From: Talpa occidentalis
Taxonomy: Eukaryota > Chordata > Mammalia > Eulipotyphla > Talpidae
DNA length: 64,000 nucleotides
Assembly: GCF_014898055.3 (NCBI RefSeq)
Contig: NW_023601543.1
Span: 56,808,806-56,872,805, forward strand
Direction of reading: 5' to 3'
A program made the translations under genes and the position numbers. Under the pieces are notes generated by a model. The model was not told where the DNA came from. It did no database searches and saw only the letters and a program-made list of their open reading frames with translations. Positions 24,130 to 35,400 of the stretch are shown here, in pieces; the stretch's first letter is position 1; every line of letters starts with the position of its first letter.

Positions 24130-24396
24130 TTTTTTTAAAGATTTATTTATTTATGCATACAAGAACTGGGGTACAGGCCAGAGGTGTGGGGGGTGAGAGG
24201 ATTCACCAGAGACAGAGAGGGGAACAGAACAGGCAGATTGACTGAAATACACTGCTGAGGGGAGCAGTGGGCAAGTCAGGAGAGGTCTGCTGCACCATGT
24301 GGGTTGTTCCCTGGCCAGGGATCAAACTTGTGCTGCAGTGGCTGAGGATTGCTTCATAGGTTTCGTCTCAACCCCTTGCACCACCAGGGAGGCCCT
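24130..24396 (-). mobile_element. SINE in L1 ORF1 (left of a pair)
   Basis: Minus orientation, tail TTTAAAGATTTATTTATTTA at the left, head CACCACCAGGGAGGCCC at the right. Older subfamily. It abuts a second SINE after about seven bases of L1-derived T-rich sequence. Confidence 0.9.
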
Positions 24397-24403
24397 CATT
24401 GCT

Positions 24404-24670
24404 TTTTTTTAAAGATTTATTTATTTTTATACAAGAGCTGTAGTACAGGCCAGAGGCGCAGGAGAAAGGATTCACCAGAGACAGAGTGGGGAAAAGAACA
24501 GGCAGACTGACCAAAATACACTGCTGAGGGCAGCAGCGGACATGACAGGAGAGGTCTGCCACGCCATGTGGGAATCTCCCTGGCTGGCCGGGAATTGAAC
24601 CCACGCTGCAAAGTCTGCAGACAGCTTCACAGCGCTGTGCTCAACCCGTTGCGCCACTGTGGAGGCCCTG
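24404..24670 (-). mobile_element. SINE in L1 ORF1 (right of a pair)
   Basis: Minus orientation, tail TTTTTTTTAAAGATTTATTT, B box region CGGGAATTGAACCCACGC, head GCGCCACTGTGGAGGCCC. L1 sequence (TGTTTTCGCTGATTTTCCC) resumes at 24669, matching the word TCTGTTTTCGTTGC to the left of the pair. Confidence 0.9.
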
Positions 24671-25299
24671 TTTTCGCTGATTTTCCCAGAATTCTTTAGC
24701 TTCTCCATTAATCTTTTGATCTTCTGCATTTCTTTCATTTCCTTTTTTAGGGACTCAATTTCATTCTTCAGTTCATTAACTATTTTTCTCATATCATTCT
24801 TTTCCTTTTTGTCTTCTTTATGTTTTTTTAATTATGATAATTTTAAATTCTCTATCTGGCAGGAGAGAAGTTCTTCCATGTCATTGTTGTTGAGTTCTGG
24901 TTACTGTTTTTCTTTTTGTGGTGTCCCCTTGCTTGGTTATTTGCATTTTTCCTTCTCCCTGTTGTTTGTTTTCTAATTTGTTCTATGTGCTGGTATACTC
25001 TGTTACTGGTATTGGCAGGCATCTCTTTGGAATGCTCCTTCTGGGATGTTGGGAACTGCTGGCCAGACTGAGTCCAGCACTGTTATACCAAAACTCCACA
25101 AGGGTAGTGATGTTGTGGGTATACTGGTGGGTGCTGTGCCTGAAGATCCCCTCCCTCTGTATTTACTCAGTTCCACAAGGGGATGTTATGGTCCCTGGCT
25201 TCATTTGCAGAGGTGTCCCTCTTTCAGTTCCCAAAGGGGGTCGTTGGGACCCTATCTTCTAACAATGGCACAGGGGCTGTGCCATCAAGGTAAACTGGT

Positions 25300-25750
25300 G
25301 GGTGATGGCAGACCCCACACCCCAGTTCAACTCGGTTCCAAAGCTCAGGTGGGCGCTGGAGGTCTGCAGCAGCTTTGCTCCATGCATACTTCCCTACTGA
25401 CCCCCATTTCGGGGACCTCCCTCTCTCAGATCCAGAGGGCGATTGTAGGGGCCCCTGACTTCCCCCGAATGGTGCAGGGACTGTGTTTTCCTGGTGTCCA
25501 CAGTTTACCTTGATGGTGGAAACTGTGCCCGAGTTCAACTCAGTTCCAAAGCTCAGACAGGGGCCGGAGGCCTGCAGCAGCTTTGCTCCATGTACACTTC
25601 CCTACTGACTCCTTTTTCAGGGTCCTCCCTTTCTCAGATCCAGAGGTGATTGTGGGGGTCCCTGACTCCTCCAATGGTGCAGGGACTGTGCTTTCAGTTT
25701 ACCTTGCATTTTTTACACAGTAAACTGTGTCCACAGTTTACCTTGATAGT
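25300..25750 (-). repeat. Tandem units in L1 5' UTR
   Basis: CAACTCGGTTCCAAAGCTCAG near 25328 recurs as CAACTCAGTTCCAAAGCTCAG near 25534, and the following roughly 200 bases also repeat (GCAGCAGCTTTGCTCCATG, TCCCTACTGACTCC, TCAGATCCAGAGG). This is about two units of period near 206 bp, read on the + strand. Tandem promoter units at the 5' end are known for some L1 lineages. Confidence 0.8.
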
Positions 25751-25768
25751 AGATCTGACCATAGGTAT

Positions 25769-25970
25769 CCTAATGACATTTGTTGGATTTCATTTTATGA
25801 ACCCTGAAAGGTTTAATTAAATGTAATATTCTGCCTCCTCAGAAGAAATAGTGGTCATCTCAAAACTGTCACATGTACAATCATGGGCCTTGGTATTGCC
25901 AAGATGGCAGCTTAATATTTCCAGAGGCCATCTTGAGACCTTTACTGCTTCCTCTGTGAAATTACTTTGG
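25769..25970 (+). other. Short unassigned stretch right of L1 no. 1
   Basis: Should continue the broken provirus past the L1, but no protein motif could be recognised. Confidence 0.3.
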
Positions 25971-25974
25971 GGGA

Positions 25975-26480
25975 GGAAAGAAAATCCCCCCTTACCCTTC
26001 TGGGTTCTTGGGTTGGTCAAGCAAACAAATTAACATCAGACAGATTAGTAGGAGAAAAAAAATTAATTACATATGTATAGGGAATCCACATAGATGTAGA
26101 TTCAAAGATCAGTGAGGAAAAAGAGGGTGTAGATTCTGAGTTAAGGAATGGAAGAGAGGCCTGAGGCTTCAAGGAGAGAGGAGGGGGACTCACACAACAA
26201 GGAGAGGGTGATTCATATGATGAAGACCATATTAGTTATTCTTAGATGTAATTAGATGTTTGCCCTGACATATAGATAGGTCTCTCTGATAGAAAAGTTA
26301 TTTCTGATAAAAGCCCTAATTTTGGGTAATACCCTCTAATTTTTATTCCTCTAGGTAATTAAGGGAGTGGTAAAAGTTTCTTGTGAGCCTATGAGGCCTC
26401 AGTTGGCCTCAGCTCAAAATAACTTATTGAAGTATAGTGACCTGAGATAAGCTAGGGGTCTTGAGTAACAGCCTTTGGCT
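25975..26480 (-). mobile_element. LTR-like repeat, family D, copy 6
   Basis: Minus-oriented copy: GGGGGAGGAAAGAAAATCCC, then CTTCTGGGTTCTTGG, AGACAGATTAGTAGGAG, and further right GTTATTTCTGATAAAAGCCC and TAATTAAGGGAGTGG. These are reverse complements of words in the + copies. Confidence 0.55.
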
Positions 26481-27374
26481 CACTTCCTGGAAGGAAACTC
26501 AATTCCTGATATGAATCTTGCTTCATGTTAGACATACCATCATGAGGCGGGATGGACCTTGGTGGGTGGGGGGTGTCCTGTGACTACTGATCCTTTACTC
26601 ACTCCTTGGTATGCAACTATACAACTCGCCTCTTGGTATGTAGCCACGTCATATTTGACCATGTACAAAACCACCTGGAACCTTGTAGAAACTAAAAGTG
26701 TGTTTAAGCCCCTGACTTCCTACAAACAGGGCTCAGCCTTGGGATGCAAGTCCTTGAGTGAGCACAAGTACAATAAACCTGCTTCTTGTTAGCCCTGATG
26801 TCCAAGTTTCCTTTGTGCCATATGACACTATATGTCAAAGTGAGACATCTTGGGGAGGCCTACTATGGAAATCAAGGGGTTCATCACTTGGAATTCATAA
26901 GTCCATTGACCAGACCAAGTTGGAGGTTTGTGACAAAGAGTTTAGCTGAATCAAATAAGAGACAGAAGTATCACTCCCAAATACTGTTTCCCCTTCCTAA
27001 AGGGAATTAGGATTTTTACAGGATTATTGGCATTTGAACTAGGCCAAGGCAGGCTGGAATGCCAGGAACCTTGGTTACACAGGCATAGTATAGTTTCCTG
27101 GCCATATCATTGCATGGACTGCATGTTCAGAAAATAAATGTCAAGTGCCCCCTTCAGTGGGGATTTTTTTTATGAAATGAGTATTAATGAACCTAAGGTA
27201 ATATTAAGCCACTGAGAGTCTTTACTATACAAGTTGCTTTAGGATTTAACCAGTTTGGGTGGAAATGAGTGTCCAACCCTTAAAGAAACAGCTCTAAATA
27301 GCTCTCTGGTTCTTTCCTCATAACTCGTTTGCTTTGTAAGCCCTTAGAGTGGGCTAGCCTGAACAACTTAGGGA
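26481..27374. other. Unassigned, no gene seen
   Basis: Lies between an LTR-like repeat and the integrase fragment, so it may include decayed pol, but no motif is readable. Short open frames here have no protein features. Confidence 0.25.
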
Positions 27375-27588
27375 AAACTGTCTTTCATCATTCACAATGG
27401 TAAAGATAAATTAGTTCAAACTTTACAAAACCATTGGTGAGGAAATATTCCTCAAGACAAGTGGCCAAACCTTCCTTTATCTGTCATTATCATAACCCAG
27501 GAAAAATACAATCAAAGGCAAAGCTTGGAACCCCTGCCTCAAATACCATTTGAACTTTTCCAAATGGATTTAATGCAATTGCCCTATA
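27375..27588 (+). pseudogene. Broken ERV integrase fragment
   Basis: Integrase joins retroviral DNA to host DNA. PQIPFELFQMDLMQLP is readable at 27536-27583, which matches the linker into the catalytic core in class I elements. NPGKIQSK, in another frame just before (about 27495), fits the end of the zinc-binding region. A repeat begins at 27589 and breaks the gene. The same provirus resumes at 29161. Confidence 0.6.
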
Positions 27589-28229
27589 GGGGAGGAAACA
27601 TAACTTTCCACTTACCCTTCCAGATTCTTGGCTGAGTGTTCTTGTAATAAAAGACAGATTAACAAGAGAAAAATAAAAGTTTAAAAATATGTATACCTTG
27701 TGGAAGATGCCCAAGAAAACTGAGCTGAACTTCCCAAAATGGTCGGTACCACCACCTTAAAGACCCATTTCAGGTAAAAACAAAAGTACAATGTTAGTGG
27801 AGAAGAGGCCAGCTATGTGAGGTTACCAGGAAAAGTACAGTAAAGTTGTTACACAGCTCAGTGGGTACCTTCTCCACTAATTATGATTTAGTCACCCATC
27901 TTTTCCTGGTACAGAGAGGGAGACGCTCTTACAAATGTTAATTTCCCTTACAAAAGGGTGACTTCTATTCTGTTTTCAGAGATTATCCTTTGTTTCCTTT
28001 TTAAAAACAATATATGATCAGTTCAAAATGACCCTTATGCTGAACAAGCATATTTTAGTGTGGCCTATGTTACTACCCTTCAGCACAATTCACAAAATAT
28101 TGGTGTTGTTTTAATATTAGGAGCGTTTGAGCTCTTTATTTAAGAAGTTTTTTTTAAGGTTTTACTTTTTCTAGTTTTTTTAAAAATTCTTTTTTGTTTT
28201 AAATTCACAAAATTTTGAATAACTGAAAG
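27589..28229. mobile_element. LTR-like sequence, D-related, plus unassigned
   Basis: Begins GGGGAGGAAACATAACTTTCC with the CCAGATTCTTGGCTGAG and AGACAGATTAACAAGAG words of minus D copies to about 27700. The remainder differs from copy 6 and may be another LTR subfamily. 27970-28229 is unassigned. Confidence 0.45.
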
Positions 28230-29152
28230 AAATTGGAATACGCCACCCCAAATCTGCCACTTTGGCATAAGGATTGGGGAGCGCTGAAGGCCATTGAGAA
28301 ATCAACAGAAAAGAAGTCTTCTTAGAGCTCCCTTTATCTGACTAAAAGCAGCAACATCTGGGAAATGCTGACACTCATAAATTCCCTCTTCGGGGCAGGT
28401 CTACTCCCAGGAGACCGAGAATAAATCTCCCATAAATCTTCTCTTTGGGAAAGTTGCATGGCCATGAAAAAAACCAAAACCAAAAGATCCTTCACACCTG
28501 CATAAGCACACATCACACACTTATCTCCCGTTTGTTCTCCAAAAATACCCTCATCTTTACTTTTTTTTTTTTTTAAATTTTTTATAGAGGCATGCTTTAT
28601 TTATTTGTTTGCTGGTTTGTTTGTTTTGTTTATACATGCACTGGGTACAGTCAGAAGCGCGGGAGGGTGAGAGAATTCACCAGAGCCAGAGCGGGGAGCA
28701 GAGCAGGCAGAAGGGCTGAAGTACACTGCTGAGGGGAGCAGCGGGTGGCAGGAGAGGTCTGCGCACCATGTGGGATCCTCCTCCGGTGGCCGGGGAGCAG
28801 CAGGGGATCGAACCGGCGCCGCAGAGGCCGCGGGCAGCTTCGCAACCCAGCGCTCAACCGCTGCGCCACCGGGGAGGCCCCCCCCTCATCTTTACTTTTT
28901 AAAAAAAAAACCTATTTATTCTTCCCATGGAGTCTTTTCTCTCCCTCTCCCTTTTCCCTACTAAGTTAGGTATGCAAGCCCTCCACGTCTAACCGCCCCT
29001 TTGAGTTACTGATTGCTGAGCACTCCCACAAATTATGTACATTGCACCTATAAACTTTCTCTTGCTAATTTGTCTTTTGTCAGGTTAACTGACAACCCCC
29101 CAGATACTAAACCTTGGACAAGTAGAGGAAAAGTTTTTCCTCCCCTACAGCA
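28230..29152 (+). mobile_element. LTR-like repeat, family D, with nested SINE
   Basis: Starts with TACGCCACCCCAAATCTGCC and CACTTTGGCATAAGGATTG, and ends TTGTCTTTTGTCAGGTTAAC, then TTTTTCCTCCCCTACA. A SINE occupies 28561-28883. Integrase reading resumes immediately after the TACA end. Confidence 0.55.
28561..28883 (-). mobile_element. SINE inside the LTR-like repeat
   Basis: GC-rich subfamily in minus orientation: head CGCCACCGGGGAGGCCC at the right, T-rich tail at the left. CCTCATCTTTAC flanks it at 28549-28560 and 28884-28895. Confidence 0.93.
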
Positions 29153-29154
29153 CT

Positions 29155-29230
29155 CTAGCAGTGATTTGCTGGTTTTATTCTTGGATTGAAGTCATGCCTT
29201 GCTAAGAAGCTAATACAAAAAAAAAATGCT
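29155..29230 (+). pseudogene. Broken ERV integrase core fragment
   Basis: VICWFYSWIEVMPC (29161-29202) then a stop. This matches the part of the class I integrase core that follows the segment at 27536-27583, so the material between (27589-29152) is a later insertion. Confidence 0.6.
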
Positions 29231-29324
29231 AATATTGTGTCACCAAAAAAAGGATAATAGTGCTAAAAAATAAAATTCAGCAGAGTACATTTTAAAGCTC
29301 TTATTAGCTTTATTCAGTGATTCC

Positions 29325-30120
29325 CAAATTGGGCAGCATCCAATCTAACAGAAAGGAAAGGGTTAGGATTGTGGATGCTCACGGGTCTGGGTGTGTACAC
29401 CGGTTGAAGAATAACAGCCGCCACACCAAACATGAGAGAAACAAGTGTGGATTTATTGAAGGAAGAGGCAAGAACTCCTGACAGCAGGAGGGGGTCCATG
29501 GGAGGGTGCCTGTTAATCCACCACTGTCTGTGACTATATCCTGTCAGACTTCCTGCTGCCCAATGTGCCAGACTATGGATTAGGCACTAGGTGGTGGGCA
29601 AATTTCATAGTGGTTGTTTTTCTGTTCCCTAATTATCCTGTAACCGGATCTTACTCCAGGTGGGGGCTAGCTCAGCAAGATTTCAGTAAAACACTTCTAT
29701 TTTCCTGGGAGCTGTTTTGTTCCTTCTGTTCCTATATTGTTTAAAATCACTGTCCCGTGTCTCAGCCTTTCCCGTTCTCCAAGTTCTCCTGGTCTCAGCT
29801 CATCTCAAAAGGAGCTCTGAAGAACTGTAACACTGAAAGAACTAAACGACTTTATAGGCAGAAGGGGGTGGGAACAAAAAAGTTAAAAAAGTTAACTTTT
29901 TCAACTAGGCAAAAAGCAGATTGGTTATGGCGAGGTAACTTTCCTTCACAGGATGGCAGGGGCCTTTCAGGCAGATTCCCTGATGAATGCCAATCAGGAG
30001 ATTCCTGATTGGTTTAAGATTACATTTCCGGAAGAGCTGAAAGTGCTGGTAAGTCTCCATTTGGTGACATGGGGCTTAGCATAAGTGACTCCATTTGGAG
30101 CCTGTTGTCTTGTTTTTAAC
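29325..30120 (-). mobile_element. Probable LTR, minus orientation
   Basis: Read on the minus strand it has a TTCAATAAATCC polyadenylation-like signal (about 29450) and a repeated ACTCCATTTGG motif near 30050-30100 (+ strand). No TSD was found. It separates the integrase core fragment from the integrase C-terminal fragment. Confidence 0.45.
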
Positions 30121-30334
30121 AATTTCTAGAGAGATTTTGTTTTATCCCACCTGGATAGTATATTCACCACTCTCTAGTGATTAGAGAATATCAGTTTTCA
30201 GGTGTTATACTTAAAGTGGTAAAGTACTCCCACTGAAACAAAAACTTCCTTGTCCATATAGACCCATACAATTTTGGCAAAGTTGAATGATCTAATGTAA
30301 AGTCAAGATAATTCCTATTTTCAGAAGAGTTTAA

Positions 30335-30600
30335 ATATTTATTTATTCATGCATCCAAGACCTGGGGTACAGGGCAGAGGTGCGGGGGGTCAGAGGACTC
30401 ACCAGAGACAGAGTGGGGAACAGAACAGGCAGACTGACTGAAATACACTGCTGAAGGGAGCAGTGGGCGAGCCAAGAGAAGTCTTCTGCACCATGTGGGT
30501 AGCTCCCTGGCTGGCTGGGGATCAAACTCGCACTGCAGCACAGGCTGCGGACAGTTTCATAGGTTGTGTCCCAACCCCTTGCACCACCAGGGAGGCCCTG
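30335..30600 (-). mobile_element. tRNA-derived SINE, older subfamily
   Basis: Minus orientation with head CACCACCAGGGAGGCCC at 30580-30597. Exact 17-bp duplication TTTTCAGAAGAGTTTAA (30318-30334 and 30601-30617). Confidence 0.94.
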
Positions 30601-30729
30601 TTTTCAGAAGAGTTTAATCTCTTTTGACAGTCTCCTCTGATTTAAAATGTAAATATTAGCTCTAATGATAATTCAATCTTCATCTCAAAATCCTCAGAGA
30701 TTCTCCTCATATTAAATGACTCCGAAAGG

Positions 30730-31335
30730 AACCCTGAGATTGTGGTAACTTATCCTCTACCAGGACCCATCTTCTTAACACTTCAAGCTTGTCAAATATA
30801 GTCCAAAATGTCATCATATGCCTAACAGGTTCAAGTTGCATTCTCAAAGAGAGTAACATCAGATATACCCTTATGTGATTTGTAGCCAGGAGACTGGGGT
30901 TACTGGGATGAGACACAATGAAAGCCCACCTTAGAACCGAACTGGAAAAGACCACTTCGGGCCATTTTAACCACAAGTATTGCATTTAAACTCCAGGGTG
31001 GGGGCCTCCCTGGTGGCACAAGGAGTTAAGTCTCAGTACTATCACACTATTGGCAGCCACTGCAACATGAGTTCGATCCCCGGCCAGCGAGCAACCCACG
31101 TGGAGCAGCAGACCTCTCCTGTCTCGCCCGCTGCTCCCCTCAGCAGTGTATTTCAGTCAATCTTGCCTGTTCTGCTCCCCACTCTCTCTTTGGTGAATTC
31201 TCTCACCACCACCACCACCCCACACCTCTGGCCTGTATCCCAGTTCTTGTATGCATAAATAAAATCTTTAAAAAAATAGACTCCCGGGTATGCACCTATG
31301 GGTACATTCAAGCCAGTGACAATGACATTATAATC
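30730..31335 (+). pseudogene. Broken ERV integrase C-terminal end
   Basis: LEPNWKRPLRAIL, followed shortly by a Thr-Thr and an aliphatic run (about 30928-31000), matches the conserved C-terminal integrase segment of class I elements; PGDWGYWDE lies just before it. A SINE (31001-31278) interrupts it and a short continuation follows. Stops and the SINE make it inactive. Confidence 0.6.
31001..31278 (+). mobile_element. tRNA-derived SINE, older subfamily
   Basis: Head GGGGCCTCCCTGGTGGCACA, B box GAGTTCGATCCCC, a (CAC)n expansion at 31204-31220, and an A-rich tail. Flanks CTCCAGGGT and CTCCCGGGT suggest a short duplication with one difference. Confidence 0.92.
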
Positions 31336-31339
31336 GCAT

Positions 31340-31868
31340 TTGTGTCTTCTCACTGTGCTTCTCTAGGATTTTCTTTGGTAGTAAATGGATTTTCTATGCC
31401 TGCCACAATAAAATATGCCATCCACTTTGGATCTACCCATTCAATCTTTTCAAGCATTCAAATCAGGACCTCCCAGGGCTCTCATTTTATTAATACATTG
31501 ACATGGTATCTTACCAGGAGGTATCCAAGACAATATGTCACTGATTGGCGCAACGATTTTATACTCTGGCTAGGAGTTTCTGAACTATATCATGTTGTCC
31601 ACAATTTATATAACATTCTGGCTCAAATAGCAAAAGAAATAGTTTAAGCATTAGAAGTACAACAGAAGAGCATCAATCAGATAGAAGTTTTGTTTGTTCA
31701 CCAGCCAGAGTGTAGTCTGAGCAATGGGTAACACATTATGGCACCTAATAAATAACCCAGGAGAGGTGGAACAGTTAATTAAAAAGACACTTGCTTACCT
31801 CATATGGACCAAACTAATGCTTTTGACTTGCTTTCCTGGTTGGCTCAAACAAAGAAATTGAATATAAA
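31340..31868 (+). pseudogene. Probable broken ERV envelope (TM part)
   Basis: Follows the integrase end, as env does in retroviruses. A 101-codon frame (31342-31647) ends in a heptad-like leucine/isoleucine pattern, and after its stop a Gln-Gln-Lys-Ser segment and a Cys near 31710 resemble the TM helical region. No surface subunit is recognisable, so much of env is deleted. Stops interrupt it. The reading is by eye only and the least certain of the provirus parts. Confidence 0.4.
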
Positions 31869-32135
31869 AGGGTCTCCCCAGTGGCTCAGCAGGTTGAGTG
31901 CAGTGCTGTGAAGCTGTCCACAGCCTCTGCAGCATGGGTTCAATTCCCGGCTGGCTAGGGAGATACCCACATGGTGCGGCAGACCTTACCTGTCATGCCC
32001 GCTGCTCTCCTCAGCAGTGTTTTTGGTCCATCTGCCTGTTCTGCTCCCCGCTCTGTCTCTGGTGGATTCTTTTGCCCTCCTGTGCCTCTGGTCTATACCC
32101 CAGCTCTTGTATAAATAAATAAATCTTTAAAACAA
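31869..32135 (+). mobile_element. tRNA-derived SINE, variant
   Basis: Head GGGTCTCCCCAGTGGCTCAG with B box GGTTCAATTCCC. Flanked by CAAAGAAATTG on both sides (about 31851 and 32151). Confidence 0.92.
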
Positions 32136-32478
32136 AACAAAAAAAACACACAAAGAAATTGGACATTAAATTAATTCCAATCTTTCTTTTTTTTATAATA
32201 AATTTTATTTTTATATTCCCCATACAATTGCAACCCCCCCATTCTGACCCCAATCCCTCCCCTCCCGCCCCCACCCCCAAAAAGTGTCTCTGGTTCATAG
32301 ATTTTGTAGATTTTGATTTTCACTTTCTTATAGTTATTCATTTTCCTGGTCCCTTAATGAAGTTTTCTAGATTCCTGCTATGAGTGAGACCATCTGGTAT
32401 TTTTCTTTTTCTTTTTGGCTTATTTCACTGAGCATGATCCCTTCCAGTGCCATCCATGTGGCTGCAAATTGCATGTGT

Positions 32479-35400
32479 TTATCTTTTTTTGAATGCTGAG
32501 TAATATTCCATGGTATATATGTACCACATCTTCTTGATCCAGTCATATATTTTTGGGCAGTTGGGCTGTTTCCAAAGCTTAGCTATTGTAAACAGTGCTG
32601 CTATAAACATAGGGGTGCAGGTGCTCTTTGGAATTGATGTTTCTGTGTCCTTTGGGTAAATACCTAGGAGTGGCATTGCTGGATCATATGGAAGCTCTAT
32701 GTTTAGTAGGTCAAGAAATCTCCACACAGCTCTCCATAGTGGTTGGACCAGTTTGCACTCCCACCAACAGTGCAGAAGAGTTCCTTTTTCTCCACACCCT
32801 CGCCAACATTTGTTGGTGCTAGTTTTTTTAATATGTGCCATTCTCACTGGTGTAAGATGGTATCTCATGGTAGTTTTGCTTTGCATTTCCCTGATTACAA
32901 GTGATGTTGAACATTTTTTCATATGCCTGTTGGCAATTTGCATTTCCTCTTCAGAGAAGTTTCTTTTTAGCTCTTCTGCCTATTTTTTGACTGGGTTATT
33001 TTCTTTGTTGTTGTTGAGTCTCATCAGCTCTTTGCAGATTTTTGTGATCAGTCCTTTATCATTAGTGTTGGGTGCAAAAATGTTCTCCCAGTCAGTGGGG
33101 TTTCTCTTTGTTTTTGTTATTGTCTCTCTTGCTGTGCAGAAGCTCTTTAATTTGATGTAGTCCCAGCTGTTTATCTTTGCTTCACTATCACTGCTTTGGG
33201 TGATGTATCTGTAAAGATGTCTTTGATGTGCAAATCACGTAGTGTTTCGCCTATATTTCCTTCTATATATTTTATGGTTTCAGGTCTTATGTCTAGTTCT
33301 TTAATCCATTTTGAGTTGATTTTTGTGTATGGTGTGAGGTAGTAGTCAAGCTTCATTCTTTTGCATGTAGCAACCCAGTTTTCCCAGCACCATTTATTGA
33401 ACAAACTTTCTTTGCTCCAATGCATAGTCTTTGCTCCTTTGTCAAAGATTAGTTGACCATAAATCTGTGGGTTTATTTCTGGATTTTCTATTTGATTCCA
33501 TTGGTCTGTATGTCTGTTCTTGTTCCAATACCATGCAGTTTTGATGATTATGGCTTTGTAGTATAGTTTGAAGTCTGGGAGTGTGATGACTCCATTCCCT
33601 TCTTTCTTTTTCAGGAGAGCTTTGGCAATTCCGGGTTTTTTGTGATTCCATATGAATTTCATCAATAATTGTTCTATTTCTTTGAAGAATGACATTGAAA
33701 TTTTGATTTTGGTAGGATGGCCATTTTAATAATGTTTATTCTTCCAATCCATGAGCAGGGGATGTCTTTCCATTTCTTTGTGTCTTCTTCTATTTCTTTT
33801 AACAGTGTGTTATAGTTTTCTTTGTATAGGTCCTTTACCTCTTTTGTTAGATTTATTCCCAAATATTTGATTTTTTTTGTTTCAATAATAAAAGGGATGG
33901 TTTTTTTGATTTCTTTTTCTTCAGATTTATTGTTTGTGTACAGGAAGGCCACTGACTTGTGTGTGTTGATTTTGTATCCTGCCACTTTACTGAACTGATT
34001 GATGACTTGAATTAATTTTTCTGTGTAGTTTTTGGGGTTCTCTATGTATATTATCATATCATCTGCAAATAGTGATAGTTTGACTTCTTCTTTTCCTATT
34101 TGGATTCCTTGGATGTCTTTCTCTTGTCTTATTTCTCTGGCTAGGACTTCCAGTATTATATTGAAAAGCAGTGGTGAGAGTGGGCATCCTTGTCTTGTTC
34201 CAGATCTTAATGGAATTGCTTTCAGCTTTTCACCATTGAGAATGATACTGGCTGTTGGCTTCTCATAGATGGCCTTTATGATGTTGAGGTATGTTCCTTG
34301 TATCCCAAGAATTTCAAGGGCTTTTATCATGAATGGGTGTTGCACTTTGTCGAAAGCTTTCTCAGCATCTATTGATATTATCATATGGTTTTTATATTTC
34401 TTTTTGTTGATGTGTTGGATAACGTTGATTGATTTTCGGATGTTAAACCATCCTTGTGTCCCTGGAATGAATCCTACTTGGTCGTGGTGAATTATCTTAT
34501 GGATACATTGTTGGATTCTGATAGCTAAAATTTTGTTGAGGATTTTTGCATCAGTGTTCATTAGGGAGATTGTCCTGTAGTTTTCCTTTTTTGTGTTGTC
34601 CTTATTCGGTTTGGTATTAGTGTAATGTTGGCTTCATGGAACATGTTTGGTATTGTCTCTTCCTTCTCAATTTTTTGGAAGAGTTTGTAAAGGATAGGCA
34701 CCAATTCATCTCTGAATGTTTGGTAGAATTCGTTTGTAAATCCATCAGGTCCTGGGCTTTTGTTTTTGGGGAGGTTTTTGATTACCATTTCAGTTTTGCT
34801 GCTTGTAATTGGTCTGTTTAGGTGTTCTATTTCTTCTTTATCTAGCTTTGGGTGATTGTAGAGTTGTAGGAATTTGTCCATCTCCTCTAGATTGTTGAAC
34901 TTGTTTCCATACAACTCTTCATAGTAGTTACTGATTATTCTTTTTATTTCTGCTGTGTCCATTGTGATTTCTCCTCTTTCATTTCTGATCCTGTTTATTT
35001 GTGCTTTCTCCCTTTTTTCCTTTGTGAGCCTGGCTAGGGGTTTGTCTATTTTATTGATTTTTTCGAAGAACCAGCTCTTGGTTTCATTGATCTTTTGGGT
35101 TGTTTTTTTTTTAGGTTCAATTGCATTTATTTCTGCTTTGGTTTTTATTATTTCTTTTCTTCTACTGGTTTTGGGGTTTTTTTGTTGTTGTTCTTCTAGA
35201 TCTTTGAGCTTCGAGATTAGGTTGTTTCTTTGAGTTCTTTCTTGTTTCTTGATGTGAGCTTCTATTGCTATATATTTTCCTCTTATTACTGCTTTTGCTG
35301 CGTCCCATACATTTAGGATATTGGTGTCCTCCTTGTCATCAATTCAAAGAATTTTTTAATTTCCTCTTTGATCTCCTCATTAGTCCAGTGGTCTTCCAGT

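Larger units (their letters stand above)
23532..24860 (-). pseudogene. L1 ORF1 remains (RNA-binding protein)
   Basis: The C-terminal half is readable at 23532-23882, with KIDIQEVRTPNYHNERKT and ARHIIVKLSRVQDKEKIMKL, typical of the L1 ORF1p RNA-binding domain. The coiled-coil part (KNEIESLKKEMKEMQKIKR, about 24720-24780) lies to the right of two SINEs inserted within the gene. Stops and the SINEs make it non-functional. Confidence 0.8.
19389..25757 (-). mobile_element. Near full-length L1, older (L1 no. 1)
   Basis: A minus-strand L1 with its A-rich end at the left (T-rich on +, 19391 onward), 3' UTR to about 19750, ORF2, ORF1, and a repeated 5' UTR ending near 25757. The flanks share ACCATAGGTAT (19378-19388 and 25758-25768), so the insertion is complete at both ends. 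It interrupts the broken retroviral pol. Two later SINEs lie in ORF1. The many stops and the CpG-poor sequence show it is the older of the two large L1s here. Confidence 0.9.
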
